Source: Lasiodiplodia sp. COLG20
Taxonomy: Eukaryota > Ascomycota > Dothideomycetes > Botryosphaeriales > Botryosphaeriaceae
Direction of reading: 5' to 3'
Length of the DNA stretch: 64,000 nt
NCBI GenBank assembly: GCA_009801085.1
Contig: VNWV01000006.1
Location: 2,542,001 to 2,606,000, forward strand
Shown here: positions 1 through 12,300 of the stretch, in pieces
Numbering within the stretch: the stretch's first letter is position 1
Layout of the letters: every line of letters starts with the position of its first letter
Made by a program: the position numbers and the translations under genes
The notes under the pieces: model-generated
Seen by the model: the letters and a program-made list of their open reading frames with translations, nothing else
The model's database searches: none
Told to the model about the DNA's origin: nothing

Positions 1-988
1 TCTCTCTGCTTCTGTCTTGCGCTCTTCTCCTCCCTGCGGACCGAAGTCTTAGCCACGGCGTCACGAGCGAAGGTTTGCAGCTTTTCGTTGGCGGTGGCAG
101 GGTCTTCGAAGCGCATGTTGTATGCAAATTCGAATTCATCAGCGCGACGATCGTCATCCTCGTCTTCCGACTCGAGAGGCGCGAATTTGTCGGTGTCGAG
201 CGTCCAAGCACGGGAGGCCAAGAAGTTCGAGAGGAAGTTTTCAGGATCCTTATCGGCATTCTCGACATCAAGCTCGATCTTCTTTGGCTTGGTGGAAGGA
301 GCAGCGGCAGAAACAGGGGCGGCGGCCTTATCCTTCTTCGGCTTCTCCTTGGCGACGAGGAAGTCGTCCTCGTCTTCGTCATCGCTCTCTTCGGCCTTGG
401 CGACGCTGGCGAGCTCCTTCTTCAAGGCCGCCTGCTCCTGCGCATACGGGACTGCGGGCGTGTCTTCGTCCTCCTCGCCGGTTATCTTGCCCTCCATTAG
501 GTTCTGGCGGTGGTAGTCGCGGATAGTGATAGGCTTCTCCTTCTTCTCGTTCGTGGGCAGGTTCTCGGGGGTCCAGTCGGAGTAGAATTTGGCGTTGGCG
601 TCGTAGACTCGCGGGTCTTTGCTGCGGATGGCATTAAGAGTGGCGGAGATTTCGGCATCGAGGGCCTCGGTGGCCAGCATGGCGTCGTCATCTTCGTCTT
701 CAGAGGATGAGGAGTCTTCGTCGTCGTCGGCTTCCTTGGAGTTCTTGCCGTACTTTTCCTCGACTGCAGTCGTCAGTATGCGGTAAATGACGAATTCAAT
801 GCGTAGCGGGACATACGGCGTTGCTTTTCTTCACGCTTCTTATTGTACTCGAAGCGGCGTGCGAATTCCTCGTTGATCTTGAAGCTGACCTCTTCGCCGC
901 CGGAGACGGAGGAGGCGTCGTCGTCGTCGAGCAGCTTCGCGCGCTTGGCCGGGCGGCCGGCTTCGGCCTGGGTCTTGTCTTTGGCCAT
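1..988 (-). CDS. KRI1: KRI1-like ribosome biogenesis protein (3' end missing)
   Basis: N-terminal part of a KRI1 (KRR1-interacting protein 1) orthologue, a nucleolar factor for 40S subunit assembly; the C-terminal Kri1 domain lies beyond the window. The start ATG is at 988-986 (MAKDKTQAEAG). Exon 1 (988-817) ends EEKQR, and an intron at 816-764 (GTATGT..GCAG) joins to LEEKYGKNSKE, restoring the family block FARRFEYNKKREEKQRLEEKYG. Exon 2 then runs open to base 1 with strings of acidic residues, lysine-rich tracts and the NFLSNFLASRAW-type segment followed by YNMRFEDP, all characteristic of KRI1. It is divergent with the sterol-transfer gene at 1514. A longer in-frame start at 1072 exists but lacks family similarity. 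Confidence 0.88.
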
Positions 989-1513
989 TTTGAACGCGAG
1001 TTGTCTGGGTACGCAGCAGCTTTCGGACGATGGCTCAAAAAAAGTTCGAGACAACCCGCGCACTCGGGCCAACAGGTCGGGGCCATGCCTGATTGGGCGC
1101 TAGTTGCCGCTGTGGAGGTTCGCCTGGCATTTCGCGCCGGCCGCTACTGCCCAAGAGCTATGCACGCCATGCCCAGCGCACTCACATGCAGAATTATTTT
1201 TGTTGGCTGATGCCCTTTATTGCGCCGGGAAAGGAGGCGCTCTGGAACTGTCTAAAGCGTGATTTTTTGAAGCGCGTGCGCGCGACGTGTGATTTCTTTC
1301 CGTTCTCGGGGCTGGCTTGGCCGAAATGATCTGTCGCTGCGCTCGGGGCCTGTGACGTGCACCGCGAGCTGCACAATACTCCTCCCGCCTCAGGGACCCC
1401 TCCCCGTGGTCCATCACCCACTCAACATTGAGGCGCACCCGTCGCCATGCTCTTCTGATAAGCTCTTTGCAATCGCCTAAACCCTTCCATTCATTCATTT
1501 TGCATGCGCTGCC
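989..1513. other. Divergent intergenic region KRI1 / SIP3-like
   Basis: A 525-base shared upstream region between two divergent housekeeping-type genes. It is GC-rich and shows no convincing ORF or repeat. A bidirectional promoter is the likely role (inference). Confidence 0.5.
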
Positions 1514-4500
1514 ATGGCTGAGGAGCAGCAAACTTCCGTCCCAGCGGCGCTGATGCCCATAGGGAAGCCGCTCAGCCTGATGTACACCTATCTCCCGCAC
1601 GCCTCCCCCACCCACCACTGCTAATGTCGCGCGCCCTAGTCCCGTCATCCTGAAAGAAGCCGCGCTCGACAGCCCGACCTTTCGCGCAACCGCCGTCCAC
1701 TTCGGCGAGCAGATCGACATCATCGAGAAATGGCTGGAGAACTACGTGAAGACGACTGGCAAGCTCGTCCAGGAGGTCACGAACCTCGAGAACACTGTCA
1801 ACGCCTTCCTCGCGCATTCCGAACCGCCGTCGTACATCTCCGAGGCCGTCATGGACCACGACTACACCATGCTCGCCGTCAAGCGCTACAGTGAGGGGTC
1901 TAGGGAGTTTTGGCAGGCAACGATCAAGGGCATGAAGAGGACCGACTTTACCATCCTTGAGCCCCTGAGATCATTCCTCCAGACCGATCTCCGCGCCCTG
2001 AAGGACTTGCGCCGGACCCTCGACACCACCCAGAAGCAATTCGACGGCCTGATTGCGCGCTATGCCGGGCGCAAGAAGTCGGAGGAGGCCTCATCGCTGC
2101 GAGAGGAAGCCTTCCAGCTGCACGAGGCCAGGAAGGCATACATCAAGGCCGCTATGGATTTCTGCATCATGGCGCCGCAGATCAGGACCGCGCTCGACAA
2201 GCTATTGGTCAGAGTCTTCTCGGAGAGATGGAAGGAGATGAAGACGTTGAGGGAATCGACGGACAAGGTCTACACCCAATACACTACTGAGATGGAGCGC
2301 GTCAGAGGATGGTCCAGGGAAATGGAAAACAGCGAAAGAGTATTCAAGCGAGAGCTCCACCTTGCCAGGAAGCAGCTCGAGGACAGCGCCGAGGTTGGCG
2401 TCCGGCCCTCGCGAGAGTTGGACGATTACACGATTTCGACCGTACCGTACATTGGATCGCACGGCGCCATGCAATCGCCCGCGAAGCCCGGCCCGGAGAG
2501 ATCGGAGAAACAAGGTTGGCTGTTCGAACGAACCATTACGGGCAAGCCGGCGAGGACGGTTTGGGTGCGGAGATGGTTCTTCCTGAGAAACGGAATTTTT
2601 GGTTGGTTGGTTCACGGCGCACGTTCAGGTGCAGTGGAGGAGTCGGAGAAGGTTGGAGTGCTGCTCTGTGGCGTGCGTCCTGCATTCCAGGAGGAACGCA
2701 GGTTCGCATTTGAGGTGAAGACGAAAGACAAGACGAATATGTTGCAAGCTGAAAGCCAGGCCGAACTGATGGATTGGATTGCCACCTTCGAAGTCGCGAA
2801 ACGTAAAGCTTTGGAAGACCCCGCCAGCACAGGATCCAGCGTTACCCCATCCGCCGATGCTGCGTTTGCCATTAGTCCGCCTGTAGCCCCCGAATTCGCC
2901 GCCCGCACCGGAGACCACAACCCTCATGGAAGTGACGAACTTTCCCAGCTCAAGCACGCAGAAACCCTCCCGATCTCCAGTCCAGACATAGGGAACCTCG
3001 CAACGCGTAGCAGCTTCGACGTCACCAACAAACGGAATTTCTCGGGTGACAAGGACGGAGAAAGTAGCAGCCGTGACCACGCCGCCAGGATTATCCAGAA
3101 GCTCGACCTCCACAGGAGAACGACAGCGAATCCGCAGCTCAGTAGTATGCCTCAATCGCCAAATCCCTCGACAGGCATCGCCGGTCTTATTTCAGTCAGC
3201 CACAATATTCACAACTTACTCCCAGTAGCGCCTCCGTCTAGTTCGCCTATGCTCTCAGCCGACGCCCGCGCTGCCACCATGCCCATTAGTTCCCTCGCGC
3301 CGCCGACGCTCGCTAACCCACCCGCTCCCACGAACCTAAGCAAGACGGCCGTGATCATCAGCGGCGAACGAGGAATCGGTGTCGGCCGCCAAGACGGTGT
3401 CATGCCTTCCGGACTCCTGGCCAATCTCTGGGGATCCACCAACTGGGGTTATGTCAACCGCTTCGAGAGAGGAGAGATCAAAGCCACCAAGGCCATCACA
3501 GCCTCTCAGTCCTCAAGCCCCATTACGCATTCCATGACCACTGCTGACATTAGTGATTCTATCTCTGATATCTCCAAGGACGTTGCCACTCCCGGAACTT
3601 CGCCGCTGCCAGCTTCGACACACCGAAAGACCCTTAGCGCCAGCATGACCCCGGAAGCATCTCTGACCAAGCTCGAACTTCCTTCGCGCCCGTCTTCCTC
3701 TGCCGCTGTCGATGAATACCCAAGCTGGTACCCGCTGGCACTGAGACCCCAAGATGCTCAATTCCGCCTGCTTTTCCCCAACGTACCTCTCGATGAAAAG
3801 GTTGTTCTGGTTTTCAGGGCTACTTGGAACCCGAACGAACAGCAAGAGTTCCCTGGTCGTGTTTACGTCACATCGTCAAGTGTTTACTTTTACAGCAACC
3901 ATCTCGGTCTCGTCCTTGTTACGGGCGTCGGCCTCAACGTGGTTGATGAAATTACTGGCGCCCCAGGGCGCGACTGTGACTTCTTGTTCATTCACATGAA
4001 GGAAGGAGTTCGCCCAGATGACTACAGCCGTGTGACGGTCAAGGTTTTCCTCGAACCCTTGAAGCTCCTTCAAAGACGTCTGAACTTCCTCGTGCGTAAC
4101 TGCAACTCGGATGATCCGGAGAATTTGGAAGGCATCATCAAGACCCTTTTGAGGATGGAAGGCAATGGCGGCGAGAGTCCCAGTATGGAGAGCTGGGACA
4201 ACGTCTCTAATATCGACACACCCATCGAGGGCCCTATGCGCCGTGACACCCTGTCCAAATCAGGTTTACGGATTGACGGGGATCTCTTCGCCAATACGAG
4301 CTCACTTACTCGGAAGCCCACAAGATTCAAATTACCGTTGCAACCTGTAGTATACAGACCACAGGGCATGGTGCAAGTCGCTACCGAGCGCGACTTCGAC
4401 ATCAGTGCCAAGGCGCTTTTCCATGTGATGTTTGGCGACAAGAGCGCAGTATTCCAAATGCTCTTCCGTGAGCGTTGGCCTCAAACCATTGCTCAAGGCC

Positions 4501-5762
4501 CATGGACGCAGCAGGAGGGTGGTCTCCAACGACGCGAATTTGAGTACCGCCAGACCCCCGATTCTCCAGTAGTCATTCGCGATTACCAGGTCATTGAGGT
4601 GTTGAACGACCACCTCTGCTACGTCGTCGCGGATAAGAAGACACCTTGGTATCTTCCCAACTCCAAAGACTTCGTCCTCATCAGCAAGTTTGTCGTCACC
4701 CATGTTGCGAAGTCGCGTTGCAGGCTCGCAGTATACACCAAGCTGGAGTGGACAAATGAGCCAAAGCTCATTAGGAGCTTGCTGGAACGCCAGGCGCTTG
4801 AGGACTTGGATCTTGAAGCGCAAGACCTTATGGATATCATTGCCGAACAAGTCAATCGACTCGGCAGAGCAAGCCGCACCCGAAAGGCCGTTCAAATTTT
4901 CGGCTACATCGGCCAGCAAAACCAGACGGTACAGATCGCAGAGATTCTCACGCCAGTCAAAGAGCGCAGATTCAGATTGCAGAGGAGGACGCTCGGCAGC
5001 ATGTTCTTCGACCTCGGCCGCGCCATGGCGGCCAACTGGATCTCGACGGCCATCACGGTCCTCACGGGCGTCATCGCGGCCATGGGCAAGATCTTCACGG
5101 CGCACACGATGCTCCTGGGGCTCCTTGCCTTCAGCGGCGGCATGAACCTCCTCTGGAGCTACCGCGATACGTGGACGTGGTGGCAGGAGCGCAACGCGGG
5201 CAAGTTCATGGCGCGCATGGGCGTGCACCCGGACGTGGTCATGAGCAAGGCCGTCTACCTCCGCGACATCGACGAGATCTTCGTTAATGACACCATCGCC
5301 GCCGATTTCGGCATCGGCCTCGCCCACAGCGGCGCCAGCCACGAGATGGATGACGGCAGCCAGGCCCTCCAGAATAGCTGCCAGCACACCTTCTTCAGTT
5401 TGCTGAACAACCCGGACTCGTCGGATTTCCAGCCCTACGTGAGCCAGTTTGCGCCACACATCACGCCGTCGACTAGAGCGACGGGCACGCGCCTGCACCG
5501 CACGAGGCAGAACCTCGCGGCGTACAGGCACGATTTGCTGGTCGCGATGCGGTTGGTGAATAGGGTCGAGCGGGAGGTGTTGCAGGCCGAGTGGGAGAAT
5601 TGGGTGTTGGATGAGAATGTCAGGTGCAAGCGTGTGGGTGAGATGATCAAGAAGAGGAATCAGACTGAGGGAGGTATCGACTCGGTGATGGAGTGGTGGG
5701 AGGGATACTGTGGGGATTGTGGAAAGGCGTTGGAGGGACTGGACGTTGTGAGCTTGAGATGA
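1514..5762 (+). CDS. SIP3: BAR-PH-GRAM-VASt lipid transfer protein, Sip3/Lam1 family
   Basis: Predicted 1396-residue membrane-anchored sterol transfer protein of the LAM (Lam1/Ysp1, Lam3/Sip3) family, which works at ER-plasma membrane contacts. Start ATG is at 1514 (MAEEQQTSVPAALMPIGKP). A 58-base intron at 1582-1639, with a CTAAT branch site, joins codon-in-frame to KEAALDSPTFRATAVHFGEQ, the conserved N-terminus. Domains in order: BAR-type coiled region about 15-260, PH domain about 312-409 (KQGWLFERTITGK.. to MDWIATFE), a long serine/proline-rich linker, GRAM-like domain about 733-853, VASt sterol-binding domain about 925-1096, and two hydrophobic segments near 1155-1195. Length and order fit the family. 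The downstream ATG at 1746 would remove the first 58 residues, including conserved sequence. Confidence 0.92.
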
Positions 5763-7020
5763 TGACGAGGTAATGGAAGAGCACAGTTGATAAAGATAAC
5801 GGGAAGTGGATTGGGACAAGATATGCATTGCACGCTGAGGGAAATCGTAGGTCGCATGGGTCGCATGGGATTACTTTTTTTGGGTCGGAGCCGGTATCAT
5901 TTAAAGTACGTATAATCATATCCATATAAGGGTATTTCGCCTAGTCTTTCCACAGAAACAAAAGTTTGAAGCTTTCGGCCCCACCGGAAGCGAAGGTCAT
6001 TGGTGGTGAGACAGGGTTCGGCGCGAGCAACCAAAGGCTTAAAGCTCTTGGCAAGTACAAGGACCTTTGGTTAAGCTTACAGTCATAGGAGCTACTCCGC
6101 AATCCGTTTTTTCACGCACGTAGATCTTCGAGTGTTGGATCAAATCGGAAGCACTGGGGTTCAAGCAGAGTTGTTAATACGTGGTCATGATAAAAGCATC
6201 CATGTGGTTGACTACTACCATAGTTGGATGAACGGTGCGGCACAACGTGGGGTAAGGAGATCCAATAACGGCTGTTTGACTCTTTCCACACTACTAAAAG
6301 GACCTAACGCATAAGCCCCCCTCAGGGCAAAAAAGTAACTCTACGCCCTCCCGCTCCAGTGGCCGTTCCCGGTTCCCTTTCCAAGCGTACGCTAAATCGG
6401 GCCGCTCTGACAAACACCTCCGTTTAACCGCGGTTATCTTATTTTGATTACCTCCACAGCTGAGACCTTCCCCGCGCATTGTGTTTTTTGTTTTTTTGAT
6501 CGGAGAATGGTGATCTCGGCCACCGACTGCTTCGTACGAAGCCGACTCTGTACAGGAGCACTTTAATGAAAAGGCCCGGCCACAGCCAATAGGAGCACGG
6601 TAGCTAGGTAGGAAAGGGTTAAAGCATTTCCGAGATCGACAGAGTGTGCGTCGATGCGCTGCCGGCGAGGTGCGTGTGGGACAGAGAGATATTAACACTA
6701 GGCTGTTTTGACTGACCGCCACCTGCTACTTCTATCACTACCACATTGTCGGGCTTACCTTGGAGCGGGCACCGGCATACCGGTGAAACGGATGGCACAT
6801 GGTGGTGTTGATGTTCAGGCGGGGTTTGCTGACGCTTCTGACGTTGGAGGGGAGGAGAGCGCATCGATCATCCTGGAGGATCGGTCTTTTCCAAGGTTCC
6901 GTGTTTAGCCTATGACATGAGGTGAGAAACAAGAGCGGACGTATATATGATAAGGGCATATGGCTCCTTTGCTATTAGTCACTTCGCATTTATCTTCCTC
7001 CTCACTACCCCAGACCGAAA
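5763..7020. other. Intergenic, no gene seen
   Basis: About 1.26 kb between the SIP3-like gene and the P450 gene. Short open frames on both strands have no recognisable protein features. The last 100 bases hold the P450 promoter. Confidence 0.5.
6941..6949 (+). promoter_or_regulatory. TATA-like box of the P450 gene
   Basis: GTATATATG lies about 75 bases upstream of the ATG at 7021, in the place expected for a fungal core promoter. Assignment is by motif and position only. Confidence 0.4.
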
Positions 7021-9009
7021 ATGGCGTTGAAGGAAGCCTTCTCAACCTTCACTTATACTTTCACTGGCAACGGCGGTAGCGAGTTTTATACCTCGACTAC
7101 CGTAGTCCAGAGCTTGATCATCGCGGTAGCCGTCTTCGCTTTCGGTCTGCTCTACGCGCTGGTTGGGCGAAATGCCCTGTACTCGGGCTTCCCGCTCGTG
7201 AGAGCAAACGAGGACGCAAAGTACTCGTATGCAGAGGCGCAGGCGGAGTGGAACATAGATGGGCACAGACTCATCGAAAAGGGACTCAAACAGGTACGTC
7301 GTTATCACTATGCGCCACCCATCCATTTGCTCTATGAATCAATAGCGAGGTATCCTGCTTGGTAACACTCGAGAAAAAAACAGCTAACACTAAAATGGCA
7401 CCTGCCATGTGACGGGTCCCTTAGTTCAAAGGTTTCTTCCAGGTTGTCACAGCCATCGGGCCTAGGATCGTCGTACCGAACAAATACGTGGATGAGATAA
7501 GGAATGATCCGCATCTGAGCTTCACAGATGCAATCAACAGGGTGAGACAAGACTCCTCGAGAGGAACTCGATGGCGCAGCGTGACTTACTAGGATCTTCG
7601 TTCCTTGATTGCAGGAGTTCTTTGGGGACTATCCGGGCTTCGAAGCGTTTAGAATCCTGAAGGAGAGAGATATCTTTCAGGAGGCCATCCGGATCAGGCT
7701 CACGCAATCATTGAGTGAGTAAATACAGTCTTTGATCCTGACATGTTGTTTACCCTGACTCTTTTTAGATTTCGTCACCGAGGAACTCGCCTCGGAAGCT
7801 CATGAAGTCTGCAGCGAGACTCTAGGGGAAAGTGAAGGTATGCTTTACTCTTCCTTCTTTCTCTCCAACAGATGAGAGAGCTGATCCCAATCCACCACCA
7901 GAATGGAAAGAAGTCCGCATCAAGCAAACCGTCATGGACCTGGTGGCGCGCGTGTCGCAGCGCGTCTTCATCGGGCCCGACGCGTGCCGCAACGACGAGT
8001 GGCTGACCATCACCAAGCGCTACACGGTCGACTCGCTCAACGCGGCGCGCGAGCTGCGCAAGTGGTCGCCTCTCCTCCGCCCCTGGGTGCACTGGTTCCT
8101 GCCGTCGTGCCGGCGCGTGCGCGCCGAATCCGCCGCCGCGCGCCGCATCGTGCACCCCATCGTCGCCGCGCGCCGTGAGCGCAACCGCCTCGCTCGTGAA
8201 CGCGGTGAGAAGGGCGTCGCGAAGGTGGCGGATGCGGTGGGGTGGTTGGATGAGAGTGCGAGGGGCAGGCCGTTTGATATCGCGTACGGGCAGCTTGCGT
8301 TTGCGGTGGCGGCGACGTTCACGACGACGGAGCTGACGACGGTTTGCATGTTGAATCTGTGCGCGTATCCGGAGTACGTGGCGCCGTTGCGGGAGGAGAT
8401 TGTCGAGGTGCTGGGCGAGACGGGGTGGAAGAAGGCGGCGCTGCAGAAGCTGCGGCTGATGGATAGCTTCGTCAAGGAGTCGCAGCGGCTGCAGCACGAG
8501 GTCAGAGGTACGTTCGTTGCGTAGTATATCCTCTTCAATTCCCCGCCATAGCCAGAGCTGACTTGAACTCCGTCCCTTCAGCAACCATAACCCGCCGCGC
8601 CAAGCAAACCTTCACCCTCTCCGACGGCACCGTCATCCCCAAGAACGCCATGCTCTTCGTCAGCACCGACACGGCCATGGACCCATCCGTCTTCCCGGAC
8701 CCGCACGTCTTCAACGGCCGCCGCTTCCTGGAGATGCGCGCTCGCCCGGGCCAGGAGAACCGGTGGCAGCTGGCGACGACGAGCGCCGAGCACCTCGGCT
8801 TCGGCCACGGCCAGCACGCCTGCCCGGGCCGTTTTTTTGCTGCCAACGAGATCAAGGTGCTGCTCATCTTCATGCTCATGAAGTACGACTGGCGCCTGCC
8901 CGAGGGCCAGTCGCCCACGCCTGACATCAGGCGCTTCGCTCATGAGAAGTTTGTGAATCCGGAGGCGAAGTTGATGGTGAGGAGGCGGGAGGAGGAGATT
9001 GAGATTTGA
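7021..9009 (+). CDS. Cytochrome P450 monooxygenase (ent-kaurene-oxidase-like group)
   Basis: A microsomal P450 of 540 residues from six exons: 7021-7293, 7425-7541, 7615-7714, 7769-7837, 7872-8507 and 8582-9009 (total 1623 bases, in frame). A membrane anchor is at residues about 28-50 (SLIIAVAVFAFGLLYALV). The K-helix ExxR is ESQR in VKESQRLQHEVR, followed by the ATITRRAKQ strand. The heme loop FGHGQHACPGRFFA places the thiolate ligand near Cys479. The FGHGxHACPGRFFA form and the short I-helix resemble fungal ent-kaurene oxidase-type P450s (CYP68/CYP503-like, family level only); the substrate cannot be read from sequence. The fourth intron is unusually short (34 bases, or 40 with an upstream GT). 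It is convergent with the Ppo gene. Confidence 0.87.
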
Positions 9010-9319
9010 GAAAAAGGTGGTGGTGGGCTGAAGTGTCGCGGACGAGGAGGCGCGGTTGAGGGGAGTGAGTGTGTGGCAGGACTCTGTTAAGTGTTCGCGG
9101 GTATCCCTTGAAGAGGAAACCGCAGGCAGACAGACACCCAGGTACTCACAGATCTGTACGACTATTCATGAGGCCATGACCGAAGAATGAGCGTATACAA
9201 TTTGCAATACAAAACTTTATCCAAGGCGAAACAAGAGGAGAGAACAGTGAAGTAATAATACGTAGCGATGAAGACGCCAAACCAAACCAAACCCGAAAAA
9301 AGCCCTAGCAGCTCATTAC

Positions 9320-9348
<29 letters not shown>
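9010..9348. other. Convergent 3' region with CT microsatellite
   Basis: A 339-base spacer between the 3' ends of the P450 and Ppo genes. It includes a (CT)n-type tract at about 9320-9350 that ends just at the Ppo stop codon region. No gene is seen. Confidence 0.5.
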
Positions 9349-9350
<2 letters not shown>

Positions 9351-12300
9351 AACCCCTCATCCCATCAACATGCCCATTACCAACTGGCGCGCCATTCCTC
9401 CTCCCCACATGCCCATTCGCAACCGGCACCTCCGCATCGAACACGACCTTCTTCTGCACTGGAAAACTCTCCCACCCGCTCCCATCCTCGGCTAAGAACA
9501 CGGGAAACGCGCCGTTGAACAGCTTGCGCTGCATCTGGCCCTGGGCGCCGGGGGCACGACGAACGCCCGGGCACTCGCGCGCGAAGACGCGCAGCATGGC
9601 GGCGCCGGCCGTCGTGACGATGGGGCGGCCCAGGCACGCGTGCGGGCCCCACCCGTGGTGGATGTAGGCTTCCTCGGGGCGGTCGAGCCGGATCGATGTC
9701 GGGTCCGGGAACTTGGCCGGGTCGAGCGAGGCGGTGATGAAGTCGAGGAAGATTTGCGAGTTGGCGGGGAGAGGGATCGATGAGTGAGGCGAGGAAGGGT
9801 CGGGTGAGGGGATGGTGGCCTCGCTGGGGTTGACGCGGAGGACGCCTGAGGCGGCGGGGAAGAGGCGGAAACTGGGGGTGGGCGCGGGGATGTTAGTATC
9901 GACAATTGTACTATGGGTAAGTTTGAGCCGGTCGCGGGTGGTAGTTAGGGTAGGCTGGGTAGGGTGGTAGTCATAGGGTGGTAGTTAGGGCAGGGTGGCT
10001 GGTATCGACAAGTGTAATGTGGATAAGTTTGAACCGGTCAGGGGGTGGGTGAGTTAGGGTAGGGTGACAGTTAAGGTCGGGTGGTAGTTAACGTAACGTG
10101 TACCGTGTGTAAGTTCGAACCCGTCGGGTGGTGGTTGGGTTGGGGAGTCTGGGGTAGCGAAGTATTAGGAGAGGCCGGGAGACTTACCCTTCCAAAGCGT
10201 ATTTCTTAAGCTTCTCGAAGGCTTCAGGCTTGTCGGACTTGGCGAGTTCAACGATTTCGGGCCAGTGGTGCTTGTATTCGTCTGACATGTAGACGTCGAT
10301 CAGTTGGGCCCACTGCGAGACGGTGTGGTCAGTGAATTGTATTCCTTCATTCAGCGGGGAAGAGTGTTTACCGCTTGGCCTTGCGTCGCTGCTGCTGCTG
10401 CCTGTGTAGGGATAAGCTCCCAGACAATCTCTTCGACCGACTTGCCACGCTCGAGGAGTCGGGACACAAGCTCTTTACCAAAACCAGGCAGTGGTGGTCC
10501 GCTCGTCGGCGTAAGGAAGTCCATAATCATCTGGAACAGGCCAGGCGACCTGTTTGCGCTCTCTACAGCCTTGCGCATCACCTCGGCCAGCTGCTGCGTA
10601 TCGCGTGTGGCGACGACCCGGTGCTTGTACGACTTGGCCGTGTCCAGATCCAAGAAGACGTACTCAAACAGGTGGGCGAGCACATCGTAAATTTCCTTGG
10701 CCGTGTAGCCGTTCTTGGTGTTGGTGGATTTGTCGTCACGGAGAGGGATGTCGAAGTATTTGGCAGTGAAGCTGGCATGCGCGAGGTTTCCAATGCTTCA
10801 GAGGGGTTAGTAATGGGGAATTAGCATGACCAGAAAAAACTTACTCCTTGACGATGTCGATTTGGTACACATTACCCATCTTGCGCTTGTTCTTGCGGAT
10901 CAAGTCCTGGGTGACGGTTTCGTAGAACTTTCGCACTTCTACAAGAGTATCAGCAGGCCTGTACATAGCTTCTTGGACCTCCTTCCGCTGCTCTGTGTTG
11001 GAAGGCTTGTCACCAGAAAGCATGTAATCATGCCCGGTGAGCTGATAAGTGTGCTCGCCCCCTGGAGACAAATGTCAGCTTAGTGAGAATGCATATCCAA
11101 TTGAAAAGTCCTCTTACATGGGACTTTGAAGCGCTGTTGATCGTGAAGTACATCGACGACGCCCTTCCACGTGATGACTGGAACCGGAGGCCCAACAAAC
11201 ATGGGCGGATCGTAGTTCAGCTCGATGTTGTGAGGCGGCTTTTTAGCGAAGACTGCTCTCGTCCTTTCGGGAGTGTTGAATGGGTAGAGCGCGTATGCGC
11301 TATTAGCCCGGTACCAGCCAGGGAAGGCTCTCATGAGCAGCTTGTACATCACACCGCCGCCTGCAACATCGTAATCCGAGGAAGCCTCTTTGAATCTTGA
11401 TTGAGTGTTTTGTCAGTATTGTTCAAAGCGCGTAATCCAAAATGAACTTACCCGAAGCCGGTCAGACTCTGCGGTCCGTACTCGACAGAGTAGAATCTGT
11501 CTCCACGCACAAGCGTCACCGCATCTGAGAGAATAGCCTCGGAGATTGTGAAGCCTGGACACAGGCCAGACCCCGGAGAGAACGGTTTCTTAGCCTCCTC
11601 CGCCATAAGTCCTGGATAGAGTTCCACGTTCTTCGGCTCGCCGTACAATGCTTCGACTGCGGTTGATGTCAGCTGTCGTTCTATCCTCGCTGTTGGAATT
11701 GAAAGAAACTTACGAGCCTCAGCAATGCCAGGTTCACTGTTGATTTCCTTGAATGTGGAGAAAGGCTTCAGGTTGAAGAATTCGCGGAACTCGTTCAGGG
11801 ACGCAAGACCCCATCTGCGGCCTTGTTCGATTCCGAGAATCTCAATCGCCTTGAGCGCAGGCGGAATGTTTCGAGCACCATAGGCACCGGCAACATTATC
11901 CGTTCCGGCCTTGAGCAGCTCAACCAGATTGGCATCCTGGAAGCTTCCATCCTCGCCCCTGGTCAAGTCGCCAAAGGTCCATTGGCCTGGGTCCTTGGGG
12001 ACATTTTGCTGGAACCATTTATACAATCCAGCCCGAAAGTCAGCAGTCTCAAGTGTACCTGACGAGTCATCAGTAGAAGCTCTTGAAATTTTGTGACATG
12101 TTTCTCGCCAAATCCCGGAAAATCGCAGCACTGCAAACACTGACACATTGTACTGCGGAGATGAGCAACTTACTGGCGTCAACGTCCTTTCCAAAAATCT
12201 TTATCATGAAGTCGTTGAGCCAAGCTTCGTCCTCGTTACTGGTGGCGCAATGCCATCGGTAGATGAAGTTGAACTCAGCGCTGACCTGGTTGCCGATACC

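Noticed and set aside
4332..5828. 498-codon minus-strand open frame
   Set aside because: Antisense of the SIP3-like gene; no recognisable features.
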